Assembly (NCBI GenBank): GCA_964460755.1
Contig: CAYWQL010000005.1
Coordinates: 1-64,000 of the forward strand
Source of the DNA: JAYFNU01 sp964460755
Lineage (GTDB): Bacteria; Bacillota; Clostridia; Oscillospirales; Ruminococcaceae
DNA: 64,000 nucleotides
Direction of reading: 5' to 3'
The stretch's first letter is position 1, and each line of letters starts with the position of its first letter. This document shows positions 36,470-45,522 of this stretch, piece by piece. The notes under the pieces were generated by a model. It had not been told where the DNA came from, searched no databases, and was given only the letters and a program-made list of their open reading frames with translations. Made by a program: the position numbers and the translations under genes.

Positions 36470-36715
36470 ATGAAGACAATTATTCTTCAAGACGTGTTTC
36501 TTAATCAAGCGAGAAAAGAGAAAATTCAGGTTACTATCTATTTGACGAACGGCTTTCAGTTTCGAGGCGCGGTAAAGGGCTTTGACAATTACACAGTTGT
36601 TCTCGAGAGCGAGGGACGTCAGAATTTGGTTTACAAGCATGCCATTTCAACGATTATACCAGCAAAGGTTATCTCTATTTTAGACCAGGAGTGCGAAGAA
36701 AATAACGATGACTAA
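36470..36715 (+). CDS. hfq: RNA-binding protein Hfq
   Basis: This 81-residue Sm-like protein is the RNA chaperone Hfq. Sm1 and Sm2 motifs are seen: FLNQARKEKIQVTIYLTNGF, GAVKGFDNYTVVLES, and LVYKHAISTI (the YKHAIST motif). ATG 36470 follows GAAGGGGATT; longer in-frame frames lie within miaA. miaA-hfq is a widespread neighbourhood. Its stop overlaps the next gene. Confidence 0.97.
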   Translation: MKTIILQDVFLNQARKEKIQVTIYLTNGFQFRGAVKGFDNYTVVLESEGRQNLVYKHAISTIIPAKVISILDQECEENNDD

Positions 36716-37928
36716 AAAGGTTGGCAGGTTCGTCGGTGCTCTGCTTATCGTCCTGGTGCTTGTCTATTTTGCTTTCCAGATTTATATGGTTATGTATCCC
36801 GCATATAAAACGGAGGCGGCGGTTTCCACCACGGTGTCAAGAAGCCTTGAGGTCAAGGGCATAGTCGTAAGAGACGAAACGATAATTGAAACCGATGCGG
36901 ACGGCATAAAGAACTATCTTGTAAGCGACGGCGAGAAGATAGCCAAGGGTGCTAATGTTGCGGAGGTTTATTTGTCGAGCGACGCGGCGACCAAACGGCT
37001 CAGACTTTCGGCGGTTGACGAGGAGCTGACCCTTTTGAAGAACCTGTCCGACCTCGGAAGAACGTCGGGAACCAATATAAATTCGCTCACGTCGCGAATT
37101 TATGAAAACCTTTCGGACTATTCTAAAGACCTCGCGAAGGACAATTTTTCCACCGCGAAAGAATATCGTATGGAGATGCTCCAGCTATTAAACAGCTTTG
37201 CCCTTGCCGCGGGCAACGAGATTGACCTTTCCGCAAGGATAGCCGAGCTGGAAAATGAGGCGTCATCAATCAAGCAAACAGATATGACGCCCAACCAATA
37301 CATAACCACGCCCCTTGAGGGATATTTTGTGTCGTCGTCTGACGGATACGAAGCACTTGTCGATAAGGCGGGCGCCAAGGAGCTTTCGGTGAGCGCTCTT
37401 CGCGAGCTTTTAGCGCAAGAGAGCGAAACCAACAACGACGTTTGTAAAATTATTTCTGACTACAAGTGGTATTTTGTTTTTGAAACCGACGCGAAAAATG
37501 TCGATATGATTAATTCCGCGTCGAGCATGAGCGTAAGCTTTAACTATGCCTCGGTCAATGGTCTTCCCGTTAAGGTTGTCGACTGCTCGGTTGACGACGA
37601 AACGGGCACGGCAAAGGTTATTGTCGAGGGGGTATACCTCAATTCCGATATCGCGACCCTTCGCGTTGAAGAGGCGACGATTGACTTCCAAACCTTTAGC
37701 GGTATTAAGGTCGACAGAAAGGTACTGCGTATTGAGAACGATGAGCTTGGCGTTTACGTTAAGTTCGGTGCGAAGGTGCTTTTCAAAAAAATCGAACCGA
37801 TTTTCGAGACCGAGGATTATGTTCTTGCCAAGCCGAATTCGTCCGACGACGACTATCTTGAGCTTTATGACGAGATAATTGTCGAAGGAAAGGACTTGTA
37901 TGCGGGCAAGGAATTGGGAAACAGGTAA
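36708..37928 (+). CDS. HlyD-like membrane-anchored protein of the division cluster
   Basis: This 406-residue protein has an N-terminal transmembrane helix (about 8-30, VGALLIVLVLVYFAFQIYMV) and a long extracytoplasmic part. Residues 50-95 look like a biotinyl-lipoyl half (VKGIVVRDETIIETDADGIK), followed by a helical region and a second strand-rich half, as in HlyD-type adaptor proteins. It overlaps hfq by eight bases and is followed by sepF, divIVA and ileS, so it may act in envelope or division processes, not necessarily efflux. No ABC transporter is adjacent. The function is not proven. Confidence 0.75.
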   Translation: MTKKVGRFVGALLIVLVLVYFAFQIYMVMYPAYKTEAAVSTTVSRSLEVKGIVVRDETIIETDADGIKNYLVSDGEKIAKGANVAEVYLSSDAATKRLRLSAVDEELTLLKNLSDLGRTSGTNINSLTSRIYENLSDYSKDLAKDNFSTAKEYRMEMLQLLNSFALAAGNEIDLSARIAELENEASSIKQTDMTPNQYITTPLEGYFVSSSDGYEALVDKAGAKELSVSALRELLAQESETNNDVCKIISDYKWYFVFETDAKNVDMINSASSMSVSFNYASVNGLPVKVVDCSVDDETGTAKVIVEGVYLNSDIATLRVEEATIDFQTFSGIKVDRKVLRIENDELGVYVKFGAKVLFKKIEPIFETEDYVLAKPNSSDDDYLELYDEIIVEGKDLYAGKELGNR

Positions 37929-37935
37929 AGTGTTA

Positions 37936-37964
37936 TTGACATTAATATTAAAATATAAGATAAT
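37936..37964 (+). promoter_or_regulatory. SigmaA promoter of sepF-divIVA
   Basis: TTGACA (37936-37941), 17-base spacer, GATAAT (37959-37964), with GGAGGG before ATG 38002. Confidence 0.75.
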
Positions 37965-38001
37965 ATAGTTTATAAGATTTTTATATATAGGAGGGCTTCT
38001 A

Positions 38002-38457
38002 ATGGGACGCGTAGGTGATTTTTTTAAGGATTTGTTTATCAGCGAAGAGGACGAAGACGAGAACTATGCTTCTGACGGATATGAAGAGCCGGAAGAAGAG
38101 GAAGAACCCGTAAGAAAAAAAAGACCGCTTTTCGTTGAAGAAACCAAAAAATCAAATAAAATCGTTAACATCAACGCGACGACGCAGCTTGAGGTCGTTC
38201 TTGTGAAGCCCGAAAGATTTGACGACGCGAGCGGAATAGCCGACCACCTCAACAGCAAGCGCACGGTCGTGCTCAACCTCGAATCGACAAACAAGGATAT
38301 CGCAAGACGACTTGTCGACTTTTTAAGCGGCGTTGCCTATGCGAACGGCGGACAGATAAAGAGGGTCGCGAACAGCACCTTTATCATCACGCCTTATAAT
38401 GTCGGCGTTGTTGGGGATTTGCTCGACGAACTCGAGAGCAGCGGAGTTTACTTTTAA
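38002..38457 (+). CDS. sepF: Cell division protein SepF
   Basis: This 151-residue protein tethers FtsZ to the membrane. It has the N-terminal amphipathic helix (MGRVGDFFKDLFI), an acidic linker (about 14-40), and the SepF core (VVLVKPERFDDASGIADHL, KRTVVLNLESTNKDIARRLV, FLSGVAYANGG). Size is usual. It is followed by divIVA. Confidence 0.95.
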   Translation: MGRVGDFFKDLFISEEDEDENYASDGYEEPEEEEEPVRKKRPLFVEETKKSNKIVNINATTQLEVVLVKPERFDDASGIADHLNSKRTVVLNLESTNKDIARRLVDFLSGVAYANGGQIKRVANSTFIITPYNVGVVGDLLDELESSGVYF

Positions 38458-38486
38458 AAAACATAAATATATGGAGGTTACAGGAA

Positions 38487-39200
38487 ATGTTTACACCCAG
38501 AGAGATTAGGGATACTGTTTTTGACAAGGGCGCCCGCGGATACAACACAGAGGACGTCGACGCTTTTTTGGCCCAGCTTGCAGACCAGATTGAAACTCTT
38601 CAAACCGAAAAGGCTGACGCCGAAAGCAAGATGATGATGCTTGCCGAAAGACTTGAGGGCTATCGCAAGGACGAGGATACCCTTCGTTCGGCTCTTATCA
38701 CGTCGGAGCGCCTGAAGGAAGCGGTTATGACCGAGGCGCGTCAGAAGGCGGAAATACTTATTAACGACGCACAAATGAAGGCGGACCAGCTCACAAATGC
38801 GGCAAACCAGGAGCTTGAGCGCGAGGAAAAAGCCTTCGAGCAAATGCAGGAAAAGGTTTCTTCATTCAAGAAGGAAGTCCTTGAAATGTATAGGGAGCAT
38901 CTTGAGCTTCTCAACAAGATACCCGAGATTGAGGAAAAGGACGAAAAAGAGGAAGAAGAGCCCGTCAATGAGCCGGAAAACGAAATGAAGGCTATCGACG
39001 AATATACCGAAGAGGCGAGTTCTTACGAGAAAGCCGTAAAGGATGTCAGAGCGGAGGTTGAGTTTTCCGCGGTTGACGACGTAAAGGCGAGCGACCCGTT
39101 CACGGCGTTCAGCGCGACCAACGAAGAGGAAGCTAAAGAAAAAACAGCGTCAAGATTTGGTCAGCTTGATTTCGGTGAGAATTTTTCATTTGATAAATAA
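38487..39200 (+). CDS. divIVA: DivIVA family cell-pole/division protein
   Basis: This 237-residue coiled-coil protein starts MFTPREIRDTVFDKGARGYN, the DivIVA N-terminal membrane-binding signature, followed by a long coiled coil (about 40-145) and a variable acidic C-terminal region (EEEEPVNEPENEMK). It recognises curved membrane. sepF-divIVA-ileS order is common in Firmicutes. Confidence 0.95.
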   Translation: MFTPREIRDTVFDKGARGYNTEDVDAFLAQLADQIETLQTEKADAESKMMMLAERLEGYRKDEDTLRSALITSERLKEAVMTEARQKAEILINDAQMKADQLTNAANQELEREEKAFEQMQEKVSSFKKEVLEMYREHLELLNKIPEIEEKDEKEEEEPVNEPENEMKAIDEYTEEASSYEKAVKDVRAEVEFSAVDDVKASDPFTAFSATNEEEAKEKTASRFGQLDFGENFSFDK

Positions 39201-39228
39201 ATAGCATTGTTTAAGGAGTAACACCACG

Positions 39229-42018
39229 TTGCCACAGGATTATAACAGCACATTAAATCTTCCCAAAACCGATTTCCAAATGAGAGCGTCTCTTCCCGAA
39301 AGAGAGCCCGCGTTTTTGGAGGACTGGTACAAGAGAGACTTGTACAACAAAATAGTTGACAGCAATAAGGGCAAGCCGCTCTATGTTCTTCATGACGGTC
39401 CGCCTTACGCCAACGGAAACATACATCTCGGCACGGCGATGAACAAGGTTTTAAAGGATATGATTATTCGATATAAAAACCTTTCGGGCTTTTGCGCTCC
39501 GTATATCCCCGGCTGGGATACCCACGGGCTTCCCATCGAGCAAAAGGCGTTAAAGAAGCTTGGCGCGGACAAGAACAACCTTTCAAAGCTTGAAATTCGC
39601 AAGAGCTGCAAGGAGTTTGCGCTGTCCTTTGTCGACATAATGACCGAGCAGTTTAAAAGGCTCGGCGTCCTTGGCAACTGGGAAAATCCATACATAACCC
39701 TTCGTCCCGAGTTCGAGGCTATTCAAATAAAGATATTCGGAGAAATGGCGAAGAAGGGCTATATCTATAAAGGCTTAAAGAGTGTTTATTGGTGTCCCCA
39801 TTGTGAAACGGCTCTTGCGGAGGCGGAGATTGAATACGCCGACGACGCCTGCAAGTCGGTTTACGTTCGCTTTAAGGTGAGCGACGACAAAAATGGCGTG
39901 CTTGAAAAGCTTGGCGTTCCCGCTGACAAGACCTATTTCGTAATATGGACTACTACGACGTGGACGCTCCCCGCGAACGTGGCTATCTGCGTTCACCCCG
40001 ATTATGACTATGCCATCGCGAAGGTCGGCGACAAATTCTATATCACCGCCGACGGACTTCTTGACGAGGTTATGGCGACGGCGGGAATTACCGATTATGA
40101 AAAAACGGCAACGGTTAAGGGAAGCGAGCTTGAGAGAATTGAAGTTTCCCACCCCTTCCTCGACCGCAAATCCCTTGTTATAAACGACGGCTACGTTACT
40201 CTCGACACAGGTACCGGCTGTGTTCATATCGCGCCCGGCCACGGCGTCGAGGACTTTGAAATATGCACGAACAACTACCCCGAGCTTCCCATTATTGTTC
40301 CCGTTGACGGAAAGGGTGTGCTCACCGACGAGGCAGGAAGATTCAGCGGCATAACGACAAAGCAGGCGAACATTGACATTTTTAATTATTTGACAGAAAC
40401 GGGCGACCTGTTGGCGTACAAGGATATTACCCATCAGTATCCTCATTGCTGGCGCTGTAAGGAACCGATTTTGTTCCGCGCCACGGAGCAGTGGTTCTGC
40501 TCGGTTGACGGCTTTAAGGACGAAACGATTAAGGCTATCGGCGACGTAAACTGGACACCCGCTTGGGCGAAGGACAGAATTACGGGAATGGTTCGCGACC
40601 GCTACGACTGGTGTATTTCGCGCCAACGCACATGGGGCGTTCCGATACCCGCATTCTACTGCACAAGCTGCGGCGAATACCATATAACCGACGAAAGCAT
40701 AAACGCCGTTTCCGAGCTTTTCCGCAAGGAGGGCTCCGACGCGTGGTATATTCACGACGCTATGGATATTCTCCCGAAGGGAACCAAGTGCGAAAAGTGC
40801 GGCGGAACAGAATTTACGAAAGATACCGATATAATGGACGTCTGGTTTGATTCCGGCTCAACCCACATGGCGGTGCTTCAGCAGCGCGACGAGGGAAGAT
40901 GGCCCGCCGACCTCTATCTTGAAGGCTCCGACCAATATCGCGGCTGGTTTCAAAGCTCGCTTTTAACCTCCGTTGCCTGTACGGGACAAGCACCCTACAA
41001 GAACGTTTTGAGCCATGGCTGGGTTGTCGACGGCGAGGGCAAGAAGATGTCGAAGTCGCTTGGCAACGGAATAGAAGCGCACGAGATAATCGACCAGTAC
41101 GGCGCGGATATTCTTCGTCTTTGGGTCGCGTCGAGCGACTATCAGGCGGATGTTCGCATATCAAAGGACATTTTAAAACAGCTTTCCGAAGCTTACAGAA
41201 AGATAAGAAACACCGCAAGGTTTATTCTTGGCAACCTTGGTGATTTCGACCCCGACACACAGAGCGTGCCGCTTAACGAGTTGGAGGAGCTTGACCTTTG
41301 GGCGTTAAGCCGCCTGAACGAGGTTATCTCTCAGGTTGACAATTTCTTTAATACCTATGAATTCCACGGGGTGTATCATACCCTTCACAACTTCTGCGTC
41401 GTCGATATGTCGAATTTCTATCTTGACGTTTTGAAGGATAGGCTCTATGTTGAGGCCGCTGACAGCAAAACCCGCAAGGCGGCGCAGACGACGATTTATA
41501 TTATTCTTTGTGCCGTCGCGCGAATGCTGGCTCCAGTTATTCCCTTTACAATGGAAGAGGTTTGGCAGTTCATACCGAAGTCAAAGGACTTTAGCTATGA
41601 AACAATTATGACGAACGGCTTCCCCAAAAAGCTTGATATAGTCTTCGACGAGGAGCATATAGAAAAGTGGAGAAAGCTCCACGCCGTTCGCGACGACGCG
41701 AAAAAGGCGCTTGAAAATGCGAGAGCCGAAAAGACGATAGGCGCTTCGCTTGAAGCGAAGGTTACTCTTTTCGCCGCTGATAACGAGCTTTATGCTTTCC
41801 TTTCGGCGAACAAGGCCATACTTCCCACGATACTTATTACTTCCGAGGTCGAAATCAAAAACGAAGCGGGCGGTTCGCTTGTCGGCGAGGTTGTCGGCGT
41901 TGATGTCGCAAAGGCGTCCGGCGAAAAGTGCGAGCGCTGCTGGTGCTACAGCGACACGGTTGGAAAAAATGATAAGCACCCGACATTGTGCGAGCGCTGT
42001 GCAAAAATTATAGGCTAA
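39229..42018 (+). CDS. ileS: Isoleucyl-tRNA synthetase
   Basis: This 929-residue class I enzyme has the HIGH-type motif PPYANGNIHLG, KMSKS in GKKMSKSLGN, an editing domain (about 180-390), and a C-terminal zinc site CERCWCYS...CERC. Start is TTG 39229 with AAGGAGTAA upstream. There is no room for a T-box leader, since only 28 bases separate it from divIVA, so it is not controlled by a T-box here. Confidence 0.98.
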   Translation: MPQDYNSTLNLPKTDFQMRASLPEREPAFLEDWYKRDLYNKIVDSNKGKPLYVLHDGPPYANGNIHLGTAMNKVLKDMIIRYKNLSGFCAPYIPGWDTHGLPIEQKALKKLGADKNNLSKLEIRKSCKEFALSFVDIMTEQFKRLGVLGNWENPYITLRPEFEAIQIKIFGEMAKKGYIYKGLKSVYWCPHCETALAEAEIEYADDACKSVYVRFKVSDDKNGVLEKLGVPADKTYFVIWTTTTWTLPANVAICVHPDYDYAIAKVGDKFYITADGLLDEVMATAGITDYEKTATVKGSELERIEVSHPFLDRKSLVINDGYVTLDTGTGCVHIAPGHGVEDFEICTNNYPELPIIVPVDGKGVLTDEAGRFSGITTKQANIDIFNYLTETGDLLAYKDITHQYPHCWRCKEPILFRATEQWFCSVDGFKDETIKAIGDVNWTPAWAKDRITGMVRDRYDWCISRQRTWGVPIPAFYCTSCGEYHITDESINAVSELFRKEGSDAWYIHDAMDILPKGTKCEKCGGTEFTKDTDIMDVWFDSGSTHMAVLQQRDEGRWPADLYLEGSDQYRGWFQSSLLTSVACTGQAPYKNVLSHGWVVDGEGKKMSKSLGNGIEAHEIIDQYGADILRLWVASSDYQADVRISKDILKQLSEAYRKIRNTARFILGNLGDFDPDTQSVPLNELEELDLWALSRLNEVISQVDNFFNTYEFHGVYHTLHNFCVVDMSNFYLDVLKDRLYVEAADSKTRKAAQTTIYIILCAVARMLAPVIPFTMEEVWQFIPKSKDFSYETIMTNGFPKKLDIVFDEEHIEKWRKLHAVRDDAKKALENARAEKTIGASLEAKVTLFAADNELYAFLSANKAILPTILITSEVEIKNEAGGSLVGEVVGVDVAKASGEKCERCWCYSDTVGKNDKHPTLCERCAKIIG

Positions 42019-42028
42019 ATAAAATTTG

Positions 42029-42060
42029 TATAGCGGTGTAATTTACACCGCTATATTATT
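42029..42060 (+). terminator. Hairpin between ileS and lspA
   Basis: A perfect 13-bp stem (42029-42041 with 42043-42055) is followed by a weak ttatta tail, not a clean T-run, so termination is likely partial. Confidence 0.55.
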
Positions 42061-42077
42061 AAGATTTGAGGATAACG

Positions 42078-42590
42078 ATGATTTTAACTGCTGTTATTAT
42101 TCTTATACTTGTGGCGATTGACCGCGCGACCAAGCTTTTGGCAATTACTTTTTTGGCAGGCAAGGGAACGGTCGAGGTTATTCCGAAATTTATCGGCTTG
42201 TACCTTTTGGAGGGCGGCAACACAGGCGCGGCGTTCGGTATGTTTAACGGAAAGACAATAATTCTTTCGGTCGTAACCTTTGTCGTTATCGTCGCTATGC
42301 TTTATGTGCTTTTCTTCAAAAAGTTTACCTCTAAGCTTCTGAAAACGGCGGTTATAATGATAACGGCGGGCGGAATAGGAAACCTATACGATCGCGTAGT
42401 TTACGGATATGTTACCGATTTCCTTCGCTTTCTTTTCTTTGAGTTTCCGATATTTAATTTCGCCGACAGTCTTGTTTCTGTTGGCGCCTGCCTTGTGGTG
42501 CTGTATATAATTATCGCGCCCAAGGACGAGCCGATTTTCGTTAAACCCATAGACGCAAAGACAGTAGTTAAAGAAGAAAATGACGAATAG
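42078..42590 (+). CDS. lspA: Lipoprotein signal peptidase
   Basis: This 170-residue four-helix membrane protease cuts lipoprotein signal peptides. The signature blocks are GGNTGAAFGMF, GGIGNLYDRVVYGYVTDFL (first catalytic Asp) and FPIFNFADSLVSVG (second catalytic Asp). ATG 42078 is chosen; GAGGA lies 6 bases upstream. It overlaps the RluD gene by 11 bases. The sugar-binding lipoprotein at 60671 is a possible substrate. Confidence 0.97.
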   Translation: MILTAVIILILVAIDRATKLLAITFLAGKGTVEVIPKFIGLYLLEGGNTGAAFGMFNGKTIILSVVTFVVIVAMLYVLFFKKFTSKLLKTAVIMITAGGIGNLYDRVVYGYVTDFLRFLFFEFPIFNFADSLVSVGACLVVLYIIIAPKDEPIFVKPIDAKTVVKEENDE

Positions 42591-43521
42591 CTTTAGCTTT
42601 GGATATGTTATAGGTGACGAGGATATCGGAAAACGCCTTGACCAGTCGCTGCTTGAGCGACTTAACGGCGACGAAAATACCGATATAGTTTTCACCCGCA
42701 CCCATATCCAGAAAATAATCGAAAAGGGACTCGTTTCAGTCGGCGGGACAATAAGGCTTAAAAACTATAAGCTAAGAGCCGGCGACGAGGTATCCGCGGT
42801 CGTCGAGCCGCCCAGCGAGCTTCAAACCAAGCCGCAGAATATACCGCTTGATATCGTATACGAGGACGATTGCATTCTTGTTGTAGACAAGCCGAAGGGA
42901 ATGGTTGTTCATCCGGCGCCGGGAAATTCCGACGGGACGTTAGTGAACGCGCTTTTGTACCACTGCGGAAGTTCGCTTTCCGGAATCAACGGCGTAATTA
43001 GGCCGGGTATTGTTCATAGGATAGATAAGGACACGAGCGGACTGCTTGTCGTCGCGAAAAACGACGCGGCGCACCTGTCGCTTTCCAAGCAGATAGCCGA
43101 GCATTCGATGTCGCGCATATATAACGCTGTCGTTCATGGAGTATTTTCTGAAACGAGCGGCACAATAGACCATCCTATCGGACGAAGCGAAAGGGACAGG
43201 CTTAAATACTGCGTTACCGAAAAAAACTCAAAAAAAGCCGTGACGCATTTTACGGTTATTACCCAATATGCAAAATTCGCCCATATAGAGCTTCGGCTTG
43301 AAACTGGGCGGACCCACCAGATAAGGGTTCACATGGCGAGCATAGGACACCCCGTTGCGGGAGACGAAATGTACGGGCAAAAGGGCATAGACAAAGGGCT
43401 TGACGGTCAATGCCTTCACGCAGGGTTGCTTGGGTTTATACACCCGAAAACAGGGGAGTATGTCGAGTTCAAAAGCGAACTGCCAAAGTATTTTATAGAT
43501 TTTTTAGCAAAGCTTGATTAG
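42580..43521 (+). CDS. rluD: RluD-type 23S rRNA pseudouridine synthase
   Basis: This 313-residue enzyme has an N-terminal S4 RNA-binding domain (about 10-75) and a pseudouridine synthase core. The catalytic Asp is in GIVHRIDKDTSGLLVVAKN. Also present: HPIGRSERDRLKYCV and TGRTHQIRVHMASIGHPVAGD. lspA-rluD adjacency is typical. Specificity (large-subunit helix 69 or other) is inferred. Confidence 0.95.
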   Translation: MTNSFSFGYVIGDEDIGKRLDQSLLERLNGDENTDIVFTRTHIQKIIEKGLVSVGGTIRLKNYKLRAGDEVSAVVEPPSELQTKPQNIPLDIVYEDDCILVVDKPKGMVVHPAPGNSDGTLVNALLYHCGSSLSGINGVIRPGIVHRIDKDTSGLLVVAKNDAAHLSLSKQIAEHSMSRIYNAVVHGVFSETSGTIDHPIGRSERDRLKYCVTEKNSKKAVTHFTVITQYAKFAHIELRLETGRTHQIRVHMASIGHPVAGDEMYGQKGIDKGLDGQCLHAGLLGFIHPKTGEYVEFKSELPKYFIDFLAKLD

Positions 43522-43529
43522 GAGGCAAA

Positions 43530-44384
43530 ATGTCGGAAAAATTTTCTGATATGCTTGTGGTGTCGGATATCGACGGAACGATTTTGCAAGCGGGATACGG
43601 TATACCTAAGGAGAATATCGACGCTATCGACAGCTTTATCGAGGCGGGCGGTTTGTTCACCGTTGCGACAGGGAGAAGTACAGAGTCGGTTGAAAAGTAT
43701 ATCGAGTGGCTCCGTTTTTCCGCGCCCGCAATTCTCTGCAACGGCGGTCTTATATATGATTTTCAAAGAAGACGGGTGCTTTATGAAAAGACCCTTGATT
43801 CGAGTATAATCGACGTAATCGAGGACATAAAAAAGAACTTTGACAGCGTGGGAATTGAGATTCATAGAGGTGGTAAAATTATTGCCGTCAAGATGAACGA
43901 ATTCGTTCTTTCGCACACCGCGCTTGAGCATATTTCCTTTACCCTTATGGATTTGGCGAGCGTCGGCGGAGAATGGAACAAAATCCTTTTTGCCGACACG
44001 CCAGAAAACACCGTAAAGATAAAGCGTTTCGTTGAAAAACGCCAAAAGACCGACGCGGTTTACAAACGCTTTGAATTTATTCAAACGAGCGCGTCCTATT
44101 TCGAGGTGCTTCCCGCCGGCGTTAATAAGGGCGAAGGGCTTAAAAAATTAGCCGAGATATTAAATATTGATATTAAAAAAACCGTAGCTATCGGCGACTA
44201 TGAAAACGACCTCCCGATGCTTAAGGTCGCGGGCTATTCCGCGGCGGTTGCTGACGCCTCGGCGGAGGTTCGAAGCCATGTCGACGTCACGGTGAAATCC
44301 TGCTTACAGGGTGGGGTTGCGGAGCTTCTCGAGTCGATGAACACCATTCACGACGGGTACATTCAAATGAGGCTTGATATGTGA
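43530..44384 (+). CDS. Cof-type HAD-IIB phosphatase
   Basis: This 284-residue HAD hydrolase has motif I MLVVSDIDGTIL (Asp nucleophile and acid/base), motif II VATGRS, a C2-type cap insertion, a lysine of motif III (GVNKGEGLKKL) and motif IV AIGDYENDLPMLKVAGYSAAV. Such enzymes dephosphorylate sugar phosphates, FMN or similar. The substrate is not predictable. RBS AGGAGG lies before ATG 43530. Its stop overlaps the 30-residue gene downstream. Confidence 0.92.
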   Translation: MSEKFSDMLVVSDIDGTILQAGYGIPKENIDAIDSFIEAGGLFTVATGRSTESVEKYIEWLRFSAPAILCNGGLIYDFQRRRVLYEKTLDSSIIDVIEDIKKNFDSVGIEIHRGGKIIAVKMNEFVLSHTALEHISFTLMDLASVGGEWNKILFADTPENTVKIKRFVEKRQKTDAVYKRFEFIQTSASYFEVLPAGVNKGEGLKKLAEILNIDIKKTVAIGDYENDLPMLKVAGYSAAVADASAEVRSHVDVTVKSCLQGGVAELLESMNTIHDGYIQMRLDM

Positions 44385-44476
44385 TGAACAAGAAGCATTT
44401 TATTCTTCTTGTTATAACCCTTGTCGGAGTTGCGGCGATTTGCGCATATAACTTCTTTTTATATAACAACATTTAA
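44384..44476 (+). CDS. Small membrane peptide (30 residues)
   Basis: The short frame ATG 44384 to TAA 44474-44476 overlaps the HAD gene stop (TGATG) and encodes MNKKHFILLVITLVGVAAIC then AYNFFLYNNI. It is a basic start, one hydrophobic helix and a short outside tail. Coupled start and clean single-helix pattern support a real membrane microprotein, but conservation is not known. Confidence 0.5.
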   Translation: MNKKHFILLVITLVGVAAICAYNFFLYNNI

Positions 44477-44489
44477 CGGAGGCGGTCTT

Positions 44490-45062
44490 ATGGAAATAGA
44501 TATCAAGGAAGTAAAGGCACGGGTAAAGGGACTTCGCGAGCTTATGGAAATCTCTGTTTCCGATATGGCGAAAAAGCTGAATATTGACGAGGACGAATAC
44601 ATAAAGCGTGAATCGGGCGATAAGGATTTTTCGGTCACCTTTCTTTCAAAGTGCGCCAATATATTTAATATTGACATAATTGAGCTTTTGACGGGTGAAA
44701 GCCCGAAGCTGAGAACCTATACCGTCGTAAGAAAAGACCACGGGCTTCCGCTCGAAAGAAGAAGCGGGTTTAAGTATCAGCATCTCGCGCCCCTGTTTAA
44801 GGACAGCAAAATGGAGCCCTTTCTCGTTGAGGCGCCGTACAGCGAAGCGGAGCAAAATAAGGCGATTGAGCTTTCCTCCCACAAGGGACAGGAGATGGAT
44901 TATATTCTAAAGGGTTCGCTTAAGGTTGCTATCGGCGACAAAATCGAATTGCTTTCAGCGGGCGACGCGATATATTACGACTCTATTAATAAGCACGGAA
45001 TGATAGCGACTGGCGGCGAAAGCTGCGAGTTTTTGGCTATACTTTACAGCGAGAAAAATTAG
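44490..45062 (+). CDS. XRE-family regulator with cupin sensor domain
   Basis: This 190-residue protein has an N-terminal helix-turn-helix (about 8-65: VKGLRELMEISVSDMAKKLN) and a C-terminal cupin (about 120-185: GQEMDYILKGSLKVAIGDKI, with SAGDAIYYDSINKHGMIATG). Ligand-sensing by cupin is inferred. ATG 44490 follows GGAGG. Such regulators often sit next to acyl-CoA ligase or polyamine genes, none of which is here; its target is unknown. Confidence 0.9.
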   Translation: MEIDIKEVKARVKGLRELMEISVSDMAKKLNIDEDEYIKRESGDKDFSVTFLSKCANIFNIDIIELLTGESPKLRTYTVVRKDHGLPLERRSGFKYQHLAPLFKDSKMEPFLVEAPYSEAEQNKAIELSSHKGQEMDYILKGSLKVAIGDKIELLSAGDAIYYDSINKHGMIATGGESCEFLAILYSEKN

Positions 45063-45099
45063 CCGTGGACATGGCGTTTTGACAAACAAAAGACAGAAG

Positions 45100-45133
45100 A
45101 AAAGCTTGATGAAGACCATCGAGCTTTTTGTCT
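45100..45133 (+). terminator. Terminator after the XRE-cupin gene
   Basis: A 12-bp stem, 45100-45111 with 45117-45128 (aaaagcttgatg type), one G-U pair, then TTTTTG. It ends the regulator gene before the HPr gene. Confidence 0.8.
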
Positions 45134-45199
45134 TTGACGAGGTTAATAAACAGCAGCAGGCCTTTTACGATGCATTAATTCCATTAAAGGAGAATTACT

Positions 45200-45472
45200 A
45201 TGTACTCGAAAAAAACGAAGGTTATAAACGGCTCGGGTATTCATGCGCGCCCCGCGTCCGATTTCGCGGTTCTCGCAAAGAGCTTTGAAGCGAGCGTTAC
45301 GATAAAAAATCTCGACGAAATGACAGCACCTGTAAATGCAAAATCTGTCGTTCGGCTTCTTGCCGGCGGCTTTGATAAGGAAACTAACGTTGAAATTTCA
45401 GCAAACGGAAGCGACGAAAGGCAAGCCGTGGACGCGCTTGTCGCGCTTATAGAACGGGGCTTTGGAGAGTGA
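45200..45472 (+). CDS. ptsH: Phosphocarrier protein HPr
   Basis: This 90-residue PTS carrier has the phosphorylated His15 in SGIHARPAS and Ser49 in VNAKSVVRLLAGG, the equivalent of Ser46 used for catabolite control in Firmicutes. AAAGGAG precedes ATG 45200. It is followed by enzyme I. No HPr kinase or sugar-specific EII is in the window. Confidence 0.94.
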   Translation: MYSKKTKVINGSGIHARPASDFAVLAKSFEASVTIKNLDEMTAPVNAKSVVRLLAGGFDKETNVEISANGSDERQAVDALVALIERGFGE

Positions 45473-45522
45473 GTAATCGCTTGCTGTTAAAGAAAAAGCA
45501 GTAAATGAAAGGGGGAGGCATA

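Noticed and set aside
39201..39228. T-box leader before ileS
   Set aside because: Only 28 bases separate divIVA and ileS, too short for a T-box, and no T-box sequence is seen.
39775..40755. 326-codon minus-strand frame inside ileS
   Set aside because: Shadow of ileS, which has all class I synthetase motifs over this stretch.
45079..45288. 69-codon frame from TTG 45079
   Set aside because: It runs through a Rho-independent terminator (45100-45133) and overlaps the start of the HPr gene in another frame; no binding site.
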